A DNA stretch of 64,000 nucleotides from Bacteroidota bacterium (lineage in GTDB: Bacteria; Bacteroidota; JABWAT01), in assembly GCA_013360915.1 (NCBI GenBank), contig JABWAT010000006.1, forward strand, positions 62,001 through 126,000, written 5' to 3'. Below are positions 54,487 to 63,937 of the stretch, piece after piece. Under the pieces are notes generated by a model. The model saw only the letters and a list, made by a program, of their open reading frames with translations, had not been told where the DNA came from and did no database searches. A program made the translations under genes and the position numbers. How positions within the stretch are numbered: position 1 is the stretch's first letter; each line of letters begins with the position of its first letter.

Positions 54487-55700
54487 ACAGCGAGTCCTTT
54501 TCCACATACCCATCCGCTGCTCCACGCCCATTGGAAGTTATAACCTCCGATGGGGCCGTGGACATCAACAATTTCCCCCACTGTATACAGACCCGGATGG
54601 GTTCTGATTTCCATGGTTTTCAGATTGAGGGTCCCCAGTTCAATACCACCAGCGGTTACCTCGGCCTTTTTATACCCACCTGTTCCGCTGACCGGCAATT
54701 CCGATCCCGTCAGCAATCCAAGTAAAGTCAGTCGCTGATTCCGTGTAATCTGATTAAGGCGTATTCCGGCGGTTCCCGAAAGTTCTGCGAGTAAACGGGA
54801 AAGACGGTCCGGAATGAACTGGTTCAGCCAGGTGACAACCATCTGATCGGGATGCAATTTTGCATAGGCAAGAAAGGTGGAATCTGCTGTTTGCAGATCG
54901 GTTCCTGGAAGAAAATTGACGGTGAGCCTGGTTCCGCCGGATTCTGAAGCGAACCATTCGCTCACGTCCATGGCGGCCGGACCACTGATTCCCTGGTGGG
55001 TGAATAACAGACTGTCGGTCCGGGTGGTGAGTGGTTTCCCATTTCTGGTGACAGTTAATGCGGCCTGAAGGGTCATTCCGGAAAGCTGATGCCACTGCCG
55101 GCCATTGGTGTGAAGAGGGGTCAGGGCCGGAATGGGCGCTGTCATGGGGACTCCCAGCTTGTCCAGCATGTTCCAAAGCCGTCCGTCACTGCCGGTGTGC
55201 GGATAGGAAAATCCGCCTGAGGCCACAACCACCCGTGGTGTCAGATACCGGCCATGGTTGGTTTCAACCATCCAGCCATCAGGCTGCTGCATCAACTTCA
55301 GGACAGATTCCGGGAATTGGAACCGGATTCCGGCCCGTCTGATTTCACCCAACAGAGCCGCAAGGACCGATTGGGCCTGATCGGAAACCGGAAAGACCTT
55401 TTTCCACGGCTCCTCGGTTTTGGTTGATACGCCCAATTGGTTAAAGAAAGCGATGACCTCGCTGGGAGGAAACTGAAGAATCACCTTTTTCAGACTGTTG
55501 ACCGAGGCACACCGGTACCGGTTCAGGTCAAGTTCCCCGTTGGTCAGATTGCACCGACCGCCGCCCGACATCAGGATTTTTAGGCCGGGGCGCTGGCTCT
55601 GATCGAGCAGGAGAACTGTCCGGACACCATGTCTGGCAGCCGAGATGGCAGTCATCAGTCCGGCCGCACCGGCACCAACAATGATTACATCGGGTTTCAT
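54483..55700 (-). CDS. FAD-dependent oxidoreductase, YhiN/HI0933 family
   Basis: A 405-aa flavoprotein with N-terminal [20 protein letters not shown] and the family motif [14 protein letters not shown]; the C-terminus has [24 protein letters not shown]. The family is sometimes annotated as an aminoacetone oxidase, but the reaction is not established. ATG 55700 begins the FAD fold; a longer upstream frame to 55997 would run into the arginase gene on the opposite strand. Confidence 0.9.
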   Translation of the reverse strand: MKPDVIIVGAGAAGLMTAISAARHGVRTVLLLDQSQRPGLKILMSGGGRCNLTNGELDLNRYRCASVNSLKKVILQFPPSEVIAFFNQLGVSTKTEEPWKKVFPVSDQAQSVLAALLGEIRRAGIRFQFPESVLKLMQQPDGWMVETNHGRYLTPRVVVASGGFSYPHTGSDGRLWNMLDKLGVPMTAPIPALTPLHTNGRQWHQLSGMTLQAALTVTRNGKPLTTRTDSLLFTHQGISGPAAMDVSEWFASESGGTRLTVNFLPGTDLQTADSTFLAYAKLHPDQMVVTWLNQFIPDRLSRLLAELSGTAGIRLNQITRNQRLTLLGLLTGSELPVSGTGGYKKAEVTAGGIELGTLNLKTMEIRTHPGLYTVGEIVDVHGPIGGYNFQWAWSSGWVCGKGLAV

Positions 55701-55797
55701 ACTTAAAAATACGGTACGGGTATACAAGAAGGCATCGGAGAACCAAGGTTTGTGAATCCTTGTTATCTTAGCGCCAGGTTGACAGACAGGAAACGGA

Positions 55798-56706
55798 ATG
55801 AAAATCAGATTAATTGATGTCCCCATGGATCTTGGGGCGGGACGGCGTGGGGTCGATATGGGACCTTCTGCCTTAAGACTGGCCGGAATTAAGGAAAAAA
55901 TCAACCGGATGGGTTTCCATGTGGAAGATGACCAGGATGATATTTTTGTGCCCATACCAGAGCACGGCCACATATCGGATCCCAAACTGAAATTCATTGG
56001 AGAAATTCAAACCGCCTGTGAACATCTGGCCAGACGGGTTGAACTTGCCAAATCAGAAGGTGCCTTTCCCATTGTGATGGGCGGAGATCATTCCATTGCC
56101 ATCGGGACCATTGCGGGATTGTCTGCCTATTACCGCAAACAAGGAAAACGCCTGGGGGTGGTTTGGGTCGATGCCCATGCCGACATGAACACACCAGAAA
56201 CCTCTCCAACGGGTAATATCCATGGAATGCCATTGGCAGTGAATGTGGGTCTTGGAGCAAGGGAACTGACCAGCTTACATGGTGATTTCAGAAAGGTCGA
56301 TCCGAAAAATGTCGCTTTGATCGGTATCCGGGACCTGGATGAAGATGAAAAGAAAAATGTCAGGGCCATGGGCATTCATGCCTACACCATGGCCGACATT
56401 GACCGGATGGGAATTTATCAGGTGATTCATGAGGCCATTTCCATTCTGAAGGAGCAGGTCGATGTTCTTCACATCAGTTTTGATGTGGATGGAATGGATC
56501 CGGCCGTGGCTCCGGGTGTCGGAACACCGGTCATGGGCGGGTTGCGTTACCGGGAGACCCATCTGATCATGGAAACCCTTGCTGAAACCGGTCTGGTCGG
56601 GTCCATGGAAATCACCGAGATCAATCCGATTCTGGATATCAGAAATCAAACGGCTGAGGTGGCTGTTGAAATGGTGGCCAGTGCATTAGGGAAAACCATT
56701 TTGTAA
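55798..56706 (+). CDS. rocF: Arginase
   Basis: A 302-aa Mn enzyme hydrolysing arginine to ornithine and urea. All metal ligands are seen: His98 (GGDHSIAIG), Asp125, His127 and Asp129 (WVDAHADMN), Asp229 and Asp231 (SFDVDGMDP). The length and the loop PETSPTGNIHGMPLA fit true arginases rather than agmatinases. It lies far from the arg operon and is monocistronic; no urease or ornithine aminotransferase genes are near. Confidence 0.94.
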   Translation: MKIRLIDVPMDLGAGRRGVDMGPSALRLAGIKEKINRMGFHVEDDQDDIFVPIPEHGHISDPKLKFIGEIQTACEHLARRVELAKSEGAFPIVMGGDHSIAIGTIAGLSAYYRKQGKRLGVVWVDAHADMNTPETSPTGNIHGMPLAVNVGLGARELTSLHGDFRKVDPKNVALIGIRDLDEDEKKNVRAMGIHAYTMADIDRMGIYQVIHEAISILKEQVDVLHISFDVDGMDPAVAPGVGTPVMGGLRYRETHLIMETLAETGLVGSMEITEINPILDIRNQTAEVAVEMVASALGKTIL

Positions 56707-57136
56707 TCCGGGCCTGCATGATCAGATTCCTGAATAAGTAGAATCTGGATTCTGATTTCCTTTTGACTGGCGCGGGTGGAAATGGGTGCCTTTTTTCAGC
56801 GGCTGCATTTTTTAATCGGGTTTCCTTGCGGAAAAACCAAAGCTGGAAGTCAGGAATCGTTTGTGCCTAAAAAAGTAAAGCGGTATTTTCGGCGCCGGAG
56901 TCGAAATCTTACCTGGTTAATAGGAATACCAATCTGACTCCGACTGCCTTTTCTGATGGATTAAGGCAGAAATCTAAAAACCAGTCCATCGTTTCTCCAT
57001 TCCGGAACGACTTCATATGCGCCCGACATCAGCCAGGTTGATCTGGTCGCCGCGTCGGTTTTTCATTCAGAAAATGACGCAAAACGAATGAATGTGGAAG
57101 GAGGAATGGACAATTTCAGTGATTTACTGACTTGAG
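56707..57136. other. Gene-free spacer between arginase and the sulfotransferase gene
   Basis: No convincing gene, repeat or terminator was found. GAATCTGGATTC is a short palindrome near 56741. The region is AT-rich towards the right and may hold the sulfotransferase promoter. Confidence 0.5.
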
Positions 57137-58090
57137 ATGGTTGAATGTGAAGGGAGTCATTCAACCAGTTTTTATGAAAAAGTGAACCAAACAGAATACA
57201 CACGGAGACCCGGTTTGAGGCCAAATTTTTTACTGATCGGTGCGAATAAAGGTGGTACCACCTCCATATATAACTACCTGAAAAGTCATCCCGACATCTT
57301 TGTATCACCAGCAAAGGAACCCTCCTTTTTCATTTTTGAAGGGAAAGAAATCCCGTTTATTCCTGGAACCAGAAAGTTGGCACCTTATGCCACAACTTTG
57401 GAGGACTATGAGAAACTCTTTGAAACAGTGGACGGGGAAAAGGCAGTTGGGGAGTGTTCTACCGGTTACCTCACCAATTTAAAAGTCATTCCACGGATCA
57501 AGGAATTGCTTCCGGATGTTCGGATTGTGGCCGTTCTTCGCAATCCCATTGAACGGGCCTATTCCAATTACAGAGATTATGTGGCCCGCGGAATTGAAAA
57601 CAGGACCTTCAGCAAGGCCATCCGTGAAGAAATGGAATCGATCCGTTCCGGTTCCTCCTATGGTCATCGCCCTTACCTGCAATACGGAATGTATGCAGAA
57701 GGACTGGCCGGTTATCTGAGTGCCTTTGGAAAGGACCGGGTACATGTCATATTCTTTGAGGATTTAAACAAAGACCCGCTGGGCACGATGCGCTCTGTAT
57801 ACCGGTTTCTTGAAGTCGATGATTCCCATGTGCCCAATGTGGAGGAAAGACGCAATGTGAGCGATAAATCGGATAAAATTCATCTGCTTAAAAGGCAAAA
57901 GGCGATTACCTGGCTGAAAAATATCGTTCCGGGGTCATTCCGGTCCATCCTGAAGCCCATGTTACAATCGATGATAAAAGGAGATCAATTGACTCCGGCC
58001 ATCCGCAGAGAGTTGCGTGACTTTTTTGTGGGTGATATCCGTAAGCTGGAGTCCCTGGTCCAACGGGACTTATCTGCCTGGAAAAAGTAA
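57137..58090 (+). CDS. Sulfotransferase domain protein
   Basis: A 317-aa PAPS-dependent sulfotransferase of the heparan/carbohydrate type. The 5'-phosphosulfate loop is LLIGANKGGTTSIYNYL (about 33-49) and the 3'-phosphate site VAVLRNPIERAYSNYRDYV (about 131-149). It would sulfate a sugar or other small acceptor; the acceptor is unknown. The first 27 residues are not conserved, so the true start could be further in. No neighbouring polysaccharide locus is evident. Confidence 0.88.
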   Translation: MVECEGSHSTSFYEKVNQTEYTRRPGLRPNFLLIGANKGGTTSIYNYLKSHPDIFVSPAKEPSFFIFEGKEIPFIPGTRKLAPYATTLEDYEKLFETVDGEKAVGECSTGYLTNLKVIPRIKELLPDVRIVAVLRNPIERAYSNYRDYVARGIENRTFSKAIREEMESIRSGSSYGHRPYLQYGMYAEGLAGYLSAFGKDRVHVIFFEDLNKDPLGTMRSVYRFLEVDDSHVPNVEERRNVSDKSDKIHLLKRQKAITWLKNIVPGSFRSILKPMLQSMIKGDQLTPAIRRELRDFFVGDIRKLESLVQRDLSAWKK

Positions 58091-58231
58091 TGGATTGGGA
58101 TTTGATTAGAAAAACAGGAAACACCCGGATTTGTTCTGATACCCTTCATTTGACGTACTAATTTTATTGAAGGAATTACTCGTCATAATACGGGTTACAA
58201 ACAGAGACTCTAAATAAGCACAGGTGCCGTT

Positions 58232-59095
58232 TTGGAAATTATTCACACACAATCCGATCTGATTCATGAACTGTCAATTGCCCGTCAGGCCGGCCGGCGT
58301 ATCGGTTTGGTTCCCACCATGGGAGCCCTTCATGAGGGGCATCTGAGCCTTATTGAGGCCATTTCTGAACACTGTGATTGTGTGGTGGTATCCGTCTTTG
58401 TTAATCCGCTCCAGTTTGGACCTAATGAGGACTATTCAAAATACCCACGGGTTCATGAAGCCGATGCCCGCCTGGCCGAAGAACAGGATGTGGATTTTTT
58501 ATTTATCCCTGAAGTTGCTGAGATGTATACTGCCGGGTCACAAACAAGGGTCACTGTCGGAGAGCTTTCCACGCGTTTATGCGGAAAATCGCGTCCGGGT
58601 CATTTTGACGGCGTGACCACCGTGGTGGCAAAACTATTCAATATTGTACAACCCCATGTGGCAGCCTTCGGCGAGAAGGACCGTCAGCAATTGATTATCA
58701 TCAAACGAATGGTGGAAGATCTGAATATTCCGGTGGAAATACTGGCTGTTCCCACCTGCCGCGAAGCCGACGGCCTTGCCATGAGTTCACGGAATGCTTA
58801 TCTGTCTTCAGAAGAACGGTCCGAAGCAACCCGGTTGGTCGGTGCCCTGACACACATGGAAGCCATGATCAACACGGGTGAAAGTCACGCTCCTTTGGTT
58901 ACTGAGGCCGGCCGGCAATTGATCACAGCCTACACAGGGGCCCGGTTGGACTATCTTGAAATCGTAAATCCGGTGACCCTTGCTTCCATCGATGAACTGA
59001 TACCGGGAACCGACGTGCTGCTTGCTGGTGCGGCCTGGTTCGGATCGACCCGCCTCATTGATAACCGGATGGTGAAAGTCCCCATTTTTAGCTGA
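58232..59095 (+). CDS. panC: Pantothenate synthetase
   Basis: A 287-aa enzyme joining pantoate and beta-alanine with ATP. The ATP motif VPTMGALHEGHLSLI (about 28-42), VVVSVFVNPLQFGPNED, FGEKDRQQL and SSRNAYLS are conserved. A TTG start is used, with CACAGG about 8 bp upstream; no ATG lies near. The partner panD is at 38236; panB is not in the window. Confidence 0.95.
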   Translation: MEIIHTQSDLIHELSIARQAGRRIGLVPTMGALHEGHLSLIEAISEHCDCVVVSVFVNPLQFGPNEDYSKYPRVHEADARLAEEQDVDFLFIPEVAEMYTAGSQTRVTVGELSTRLCGKSRPGHFDGVTTVVAKLFNIVQPHVAAFGEKDRQQLIIIKRMVEDLNIPVEILAVPTCREADGLAMSSRNAYLSSEERSEATRLVGALTHMEAMINTGESHAPLVTEAGRQLITAYTGARLDYLEIVNPVTLASIDELIPGTDVLLAGAAWFGSTRLIDNRMVKVPIFS

Positions 59096-59281
59096 ACGGA
59101 ACTTTCCGGCCTGACTTCCTGTCAGCAGAACAGACAATGAGTGGTTATTTTTCTGGTCAATGCAGGGAAAACAGACCGGTTAACCAGCTTCAAAGCAGAA
59201 ATTCTGACCAGAATAGCCATCTGTTACCTGTTTGGCAAAGATTTTGCTCTGTATTTTAACAACTTTTATAAGGAGTCCACC

Positions 59282-60016
59282 ATGAGTGAATTAAAATCAT
59301 ACGAAACCGTGAGCAGCAGTCCTTCCCATTCTGCAACCGCAGGCAGTCAGGCAGGAACGGCAGCTGCCAGTGAAATCATGAACAAAGTGTTCATGTGGAT
59401 GACCGTGGGTCTGGCCCTGACCGGTTCCACAGCGCTTTGGTTTGCTTCCAGCCCTCTGATCCTGCAACTGACCCCCATGACCATGATTGTCCTGTTCCTC
59501 GTTCAGTTGGGACTGGTATTCTGGTTGTCGGCCCGGGTGATGTCCATGCAGCCGACCACAGCCATTCTTGTGTTTCTGGTCTATTCTGCCCTGACTGGTG
59601 TGACACTGGCCCCCATCTTTCTGGTGTATACTTCCGCTTCCATCGGAACCACATTTCTGATCACAGCGGCCACCTTTGGCGTAATGGCCACCTACGGAAT
59701 TGTGACCAATCAGGATCTGACCAAAGTGGGTAATATTGCCTTCATGGCACTGATCGGACTAATTATCGCCTCGGTTGTTAACTGGTTTCTGCAAAGTCCG
59801 GTTATGCACTATATCATTTCTGGTATCGGGGTTCTGGTTTTCACTGCACTTACGGCTTATGATGCCCAGAAAATCAAGGAAATGAGCCATCAGCTTCAGG
59901 GAGAGTCACAGGACGTTCAGACACGTGCCTCTATTCTGGGTGCCCTGAGCCTGTACCTGGATTTCATCAACCTGTTCATCATGTTGCTTCAGTTCTTCGG
60001 CGCCCGCCGCGACTGA
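59282..60016 (+). CDS. Bax inhibitor-1/YccA family membrane protein
   Basis: A 244-aa protein with seven hydrophobic helices after a polar head of about 35 residues. The family motif YDAQKIKEMS and the C-terminal GALSLYLDFINLFIMLLQF are clear. Relatives modulate proteases or act as pH-sensitive calcium leaks. ATG 59282 is preceded by AAGGAG; a frame open to 59141 is not needed. A terminator follows 25 bp later. Confidence 0.92.
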   Translation: MSELKSYETVSSSPSHSATAGSQAGTAAASEIMNKVFMWMTVGLALTGSTALWFASSPLILQLTPMTMIVLFLVQLGLVFWLSARVMSMQPTTAILVFLVYSALTGVTLAPIFLVYTSASIGTTFLITAATFGVMATYGIVTNQDLTKVGNIAFMALIGLIIASVVNWFLQSPVMHYIISGIGVLVFTALTAYDAQKIKEMSHQLQGESQDVQTRASILGALSLYLDFINLFIMLLQFFGARRD

Positions 60017-60040
60017 TTTCCGCTTTTCCCCTTCCTTTTT

Positions 60041-60076
60041 AATCCGGTCCCGGTTTTTGGGGCCGGATTTTTTTTG
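60041..60076 (+). terminator. Terminator after the Bax-inhibitor-1 gene
   Basis: AATCCGGTCCC pairs with GGGGCCGGATT with one wobble and a short loop, followed by eight T. A strong intrinsic terminator. Confidence 0.85.
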
Positions 60077-60184
60077 CCCAGCCGCTTCCTTTCTTTATTT
60101 TGTTTTGAATTGGTCTTAATTTGATATTCTGTTCCGGATGAGAACAGTCTGATCGGAAGGACGACCTGAAATGTTGCGGATGTA

Positions 60185-61618
60185 ATGGTATTTAATTCCA
60201 TCGATTTTTTTATTTTCCTGCCGGTCGTTTTCATTCTGTATTGGACAATCGGTATCAGAAGTATCCGTTTCAGAAATGGATTTCTTCTTCTGGCCAGTTA
60301 CTTTTTCTACGGGTATTGGGACTGGCGTTTTCTCGGGTTGATTTTCCTCAGCTCGATGATAGATTACCTGGTTTCAATCTGGTTGTCTGGTAACCGGGAG
60401 GACCGGCAACGGAAAATGATCCTGATGGTCAGTGTTTTTTCCAACCTGGCTATCCTTGGTTTTTTTAAATACTTCAATTTTTTCATAGAGAATTTTGCTG
60501 CAGCCTTTTCCTTCTTTGGCTATCAGCTTGCCACAGAGCGATTATCCATAATTCTGCCTGTCGGAATCAGTTTTTACACGTTCCAGACCATGAGTTACAC
60601 CATTGATGTGTATCGGGGGAAAATCAGCCCGGAAAGAAACCTGATTTCGTTTCTGACCTATGTAAGCTTTTTTCCCCAATTGGTGGCCGGTCCCATTGAG
60701 CGAGCAGGATCCTTGCTTCCGCAATTCAGAACCATTGCGCCGTTCAATTATGAGCAGGCCAGTGACGGCATCAGACAAATGACCTGGGGTCTCCTTAAGA
60801 AAGTTGTCATAGCCGATTCACTTGCCGGGCCGGTCAGCCAGGTTTTTTCCAATCCTTCTGCTTATGATTCCCTGACTCTGATTCTGACAGCGATGTTGTT
60901 TCTGGTCCAGTTGTACGGTGATTTTTCGGGTTACAGTGACATGGCCATCGGATCGGCCCGCCTTTTTGGTTTCAGGCTTTCCCGGAATTTTAATTTTCCC
61001 CTCTTTGCCGATAGTATACCCGATTTCTGGAGACGGTGGCACATTTCGCTGACCAACTGGTTCCGGGACTATGTTTTCATTCCCATGACCAGTGGCAGAA
61101 ACCGGCTGACCGTAAAAATACCGGCCGTGATCATCTTGTTTGTTCTGATTGGCTTTTGGCACGGACCCGCCTGGACTTTTGTTGTATTCGGGTTTGTCAA
61201 CGCCCTCTTTTTCATTCCCGGGTATTTTCCGGCCGGCCGGCTCAGACTTCCGGGAGCCATGGGTGCTTCGGCTTTTCCAGGTATTCCACCCATTATCCTT
61301 GTGATGTTCACCTTTTGTCTGACTGCGATGCTCGGTATTTTATTCAGAGCCGGAAACCTCGAAACCGTCATGGCCTATTACGCCGGAATCCTGATGAACC
61401 ATGGAGCGGCTTCCGGTCAGTTATATTCCGAGCGGGTCCTTCTGCTGACCGGTGGATTTCTCCTCATTGAATTTTTCAGACGGGACTCTCACCATGTTTT
61501 GGAATGGAAACCAGGAACGCTTAACCGATGGGTCCGGTGGGGATTTTACATGGTACTGATTGCCGTTATTTTCCTGTTTCACGAAGACGCCAAAGATTAC
61601 ATCTATTTTCAATTCTGA
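60185..61618 (+). CDS. MBOAT-family O-acyltransferase (AlgI/DltB-like)
   Basis: A 477-aa membrane protein with about eleven helices that moves acyl groups to exported polysaccharides. Family motifs: FYGYWDWRFLGLIFLSSMID, ILPVGISFYTFQTMSYTIDV, FPQLVAGPIERA, the FWRRWHISLTNWFRDYVFIP block with a conserved His near residue 285, and the catalytic His in GFWHGPAWTFVVFG near residue 325. It overlaps the next gene by one base (TGATG). Substrate not known; alginate is not implied. Confidence 0.92.
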   Translation: MVFNSIDFFIFLPVVFILYWTIGIRSIRFRNGFLLLASYFFYGYWDWRFLGLIFLSSMIDYLVSIWLSGNREDRQRKMILMVSVFSNLAILGFFKYFNFFIENFAAAFSFFGYQLATERLSIILPVGISFYTFQTMSYTIDVYRGKISPERNLISFLTYVSFFPQLVAGPIERAGSLLPQFRTIAPFNYEQASDGIRQMTWGLLKKVVIADSLAGPVSQVFSNPSAYDSLTLILTAMLFLVQLYGDFSGYSDMAIGSARLFGFRLSRNFNFPLFADSIPDFWRRWHISLTNWFRDYVFIPMTSGRNRLTVKIPAVIILFVLIGFWHGPAWTFVVFGFVNALFFIPGYFPAGRLRLPGAMGASAFPGIPPIILVMFTFCLTAMLGILFRAGNLETVMAYYAGILMNHGAASGQLYSERVLLLTGGFLLIEFFRRDSHHVLEWKPGTLNRWVRWGFYMVLIAVIFLFHEDAKDYIYFQF

Positions 61619-62514
61619 TGATGAAACGGTTTCTGTTTAAAACCGGTGTGGCTGTAGTGGGGGCTGGTATTCTGATATCGGTTCTTTACCTCGCTTTGGT
61701 CCTCCGGAAGAATCCGGATCTGTTACAGATGGACCGGTATTCTATCTATTTATTTGGAGATTCGCAGCTATATCGCGGTGTTTCAACGGATCAGCTTTCA
61801 AAAGAGACCGGAATGAAAACCTTTGCGGTGGTTCGGCCGGGTTCGGGGCTGTATAACCTTCATTCCATGTCGTTTTTAATTCCGGATTCATCGCTGGTGG
61901 TGGTTGGGTTTTCGGCCCAATCAATGATCAGGTCGCAATGGGGAGTGGATAAGGGATTTCTTTTTTTGCCGACCGTATTCACCATGGCAGAAATGGGTTG
62001 GCCCCCTTACCAGATCAAACAATTGATCGAAAACAATCTGCGGCCCAATAAGTTGTTACCTGCCCCGCTGGAACCATTTCCGTATCAGCCCGAACCAATT
62101 TTCCGGAACGAAGGGATTATCCGGTCAATGGCCGACCAGAATGAAACCAATATCGATGAGGTGAAATCGAAACTGTTCATTTCTGCCATTGAGAATTTTC
62201 GGAGAGGTGGCTGCAGAATTCTGTTAATCGAGTTTCCCTTACATCCCAACTTCTGGAAAAAGGCAAGGGAGAATGGCATTGCGGAGCGGATTTCAGCCAT
62301 ACGAAACGGGCTGGAAAGGGAGCTTGGACTGGTTCCTGCCACAATCATTACCCTGCAGTCCGATTCCAACCTGTTCTATGATTACACACATGTCAATGTT
62401 GCGGGCCAATTGCAAATCAGTCACCACGTGGCGCTTGAATTAAGCAGACCCGATTCAGTTCAAATCAGGTCCCTTCGGTTTTCTGTTCAAAGCGAGTTCC
62501 CGGCTGACCGTTAA
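61618..62514 (+). CDS. SGNH-hydrolase-like membrane-anchored partner of the MBOAT protein
   Basis: 298 aa: an N-terminal membrane anchor (VAVVGAGILISVLYLALVL), then an SGNH-like domain with FGDSQL (Asp48-Ser49) and a C-terminal DYTHVN motif supplying Asp and His. SGNH proteins next to MBOAT proteins (AlgJ/AlgX or PatB type) complete O-acetylation outside the membrane, so this pair probably acetylates an extracellular polymer. The start is at the TGATG overlap. Confidence 0.75.
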   Translation: MMKRFLFKTGVAVVGAGILISVLYLALVLRKNPDLLQMDRYSIYLFGDSQLYRGVSTDQLSKETGMKTFAVVRPGSGLYNLHSMSFLIPDSSLVVVGFSAQSMIRSQWGVDKGFLFLPTVFTMAEMGWPPYQIKQLIENNLRPNKLLPAPLEPFPYQPEPIFRNEGIIRSMADQNETNIDEVKSKLFISAIENFRRGGCRILLIEFPLHPNFWKKARENGIAERISAIRNGLERELGLVPATIITLQSDSNLFYDYTHVNVAGQLQISHHVALELSRPDSVQIRSLRFSVQSEFPADR

Positions 62515-62862
62515 AAATTGCCAATCAGCATGAACAACAGATGACAGATGTCCCGGTTTGTCAACATCTGCCACTGACCTTCCTTCCAAGACACACTTCA
62601 ACCTCTATTCGCAGTAAAAGCGCTTCCACTGATTGTAAAACCTTGTCGGATTTCCGCAATTCCCTGTTGACAGAACCGTCCTTCTGTCGGCTTTCTCACG
62701 AAAATGCCTTTCTTTCCGGCTGATTTCCCGGTGGTGATAAACAAATGACAGGCATTGACGTACGATCAATCAGGAACGAACAAAAGTGTTGTAAAATCAT
62801 CGTAAACTTGCATCGGGGAATGGGATAGTCCCTTCCCGCTTAAAAAAAGAAAGGATACGACC
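62515..62862. other. Spacer before a small secreted-protein gene
   Basis: 348 bp without a gene. It contains TTGACG near 62756, TAAACTTG near 62802 and a short GGGAATGGG/CCCTTCCC hairpin near 62816-62837 in front of the next gene. None forms a clear promoter pair. Confidence 0.4.
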
Positions 62863-63315
62863 ATGAGAACAACTCTGCTGATGGTACTGGCAACCGGCCT
62901 GCTGATCGCAGTACCCGCCCAGGCCCAGATCGGACATCTGGCTCATTCACTGGACGTGAAAGAAGCCAAAGCATCGATCGAACCGACCAAAGCTGATCCG
63001 AAACTGACGGATATGCTTCTGGAAAACCTGAATTCGGATAATGAAGGAGTGGTGGAAGGAACCCTGCGCCTGATTACCCGGATTAAGCTGGAGAATCCGG
63101 ATTGGCAATTTCGTGCCTTGCACAAAAAGGTTGATCAGATCCGCCAGACCGGAACCACCCGGGCACAACGATACATGGCTTACCTGACCCTCGCAGCTTT
63201 GCAGGACCCGTATTGGTTTAAGCAGTTAGCACCTACCGAAGACCCCACTGACTTCTGGCTTGGATTGGGACAACGTGCCCATGACCGGCTGGTGGCTGAT
63301 GGGGTAGTCAAATGA
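62863..63315 (+). CDS. Small secreted helical protein, HEAT-like, unknown function
   Basis: 150 aa with signal peptide MRTTLLMVLATGLLIAVPAQAQ. The mature part is helical (LTDMLLENLNSDNEGVVEGT, then KKVDQIRQTGTTRAQRYMAY) and resembles one or two HEAT-like units. GAAAGG lies 9 bp upstream and a strong terminator follows, so it is a single-gene unit. Similar short secreted proteins are often annotated only as hypothetical. Confidence 0.75.
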   Translation: MRTTLLMVLATGLLIAVPAQAQIGHLAHSLDVKEAKASIEPTKADPKLTDMLLENLNSDNEGVVEGTLRLITRIKLENPDWQFRALHKKVDQIRQTGTTRAQRYMAYLTLAALQDPYWFKQLAPTEDPTDFWLGLGQRAHDRLVADGVVK

Positions 63316-63350
63316 GACGGATCAGACAAGCCACCCGATCCCTGATAAAG

Positions 63351-63386
63351 CGGGCAGTTGGAAACCAAACCAGCTGCCCGTTTTTG
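63351..63386. terminator. Bidirectional terminator
   Basis: CGGGCAGTTGG and CCAGCTGCCCG form an 11-bp stem with one G-T pair and an 8-nt loop, followed by TTTTTGTTT on the plus strand. It lies between two convergent genes (ends 63315 and 63389). Confidence 0.85.
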
Positions 63387-63388
63387 TT

Positions 63389-63937
63389 TCAGGCGGTTGC
63401 AGAGTTACCTTTTTGAATGGCTGGATTACCTGAATAGATCCCCGGAATGGTCAGGGAAGATTTTACCACAGACCCCAACGACACCACAATCTCATCTCCG
63501 ATCGTTACGCCAGGCGCGATAACGGTTTTTGCTCCAATCCAGGTGGAATGCCCGACCGACACCGGACCCACCATCAGATCGAATGTTTCTTTTTTATAAT
63601 TATGATTTCCCGTGCAGATGTACACGCCTTGTGAAAGGATTGAATCGGCTCCGATTGTAACCAACCCGAGATTATCAATCCATACCTCCTCACCAATCCA
63701 GGAGAAATCGCCGACTTTCAGAAACCAGGGGTATTTGATACGGACGTGCGGTTTAATCACAACACCCTGGCCGATGACTGCTCCGAATACATTCAGCAGA
63801 AATCGTTTGAGGGAAGACGGCCATGGGAATCCGGTTTCGAAAAAGGCCATTGAAATAAACAGCCAGATCAGCCGTTTCGGGAGAGGACCGGGCTTGTATT
63901 CCGGATTCGAGAAAGACTGCAGATTGAATCGTGTCAT
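63389..63937 (-). CDS. WcaF-type hexapeptide acetyltransferase
   Basis: A 182-aa left-handed beta-helix acetyltransferase. Hexapeptide turns (VWIDNLGLVTIGADSILSQG, WIGAKTVIAPGVTIGDEIVV) and the catalytic region CTGNHNYKKETF with its His are intact. The N-terminal NPEYKPGPLPKRLIWLF is characteristic of WcaF of exopolysaccharide clusters. It probably acetylates a sugar precursor; a polysaccharide locus may begin beyond the right edge. Its start overlaps the stop of a possible upstream gene (TGATG). Confidence 0.9.
   Translation of the reverse strand: MTRFNLQSFSNPEYKPGPLPKRLIWLFISMAFFETGFPWPSSLKRFLLNVFGAVIGQGVVIKPHVRIKYPWFLKVGDFSWIGEEVWIDNLGLVTIGADSILSQGVYICTGNHNYKKETFDLMVGPVSVGHSTWIGAKTVIAPGVTIGDEIVVSLGSVVKSSLTIPGIYSGNPAIQKGNSATA

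Noticed and set aside
55701-55997. N-terminal extension of the YhiN-like flavoprotein
   Set aside because: It would run antisense through the start of the arginase gene, and the FAD fold begins at 55700.
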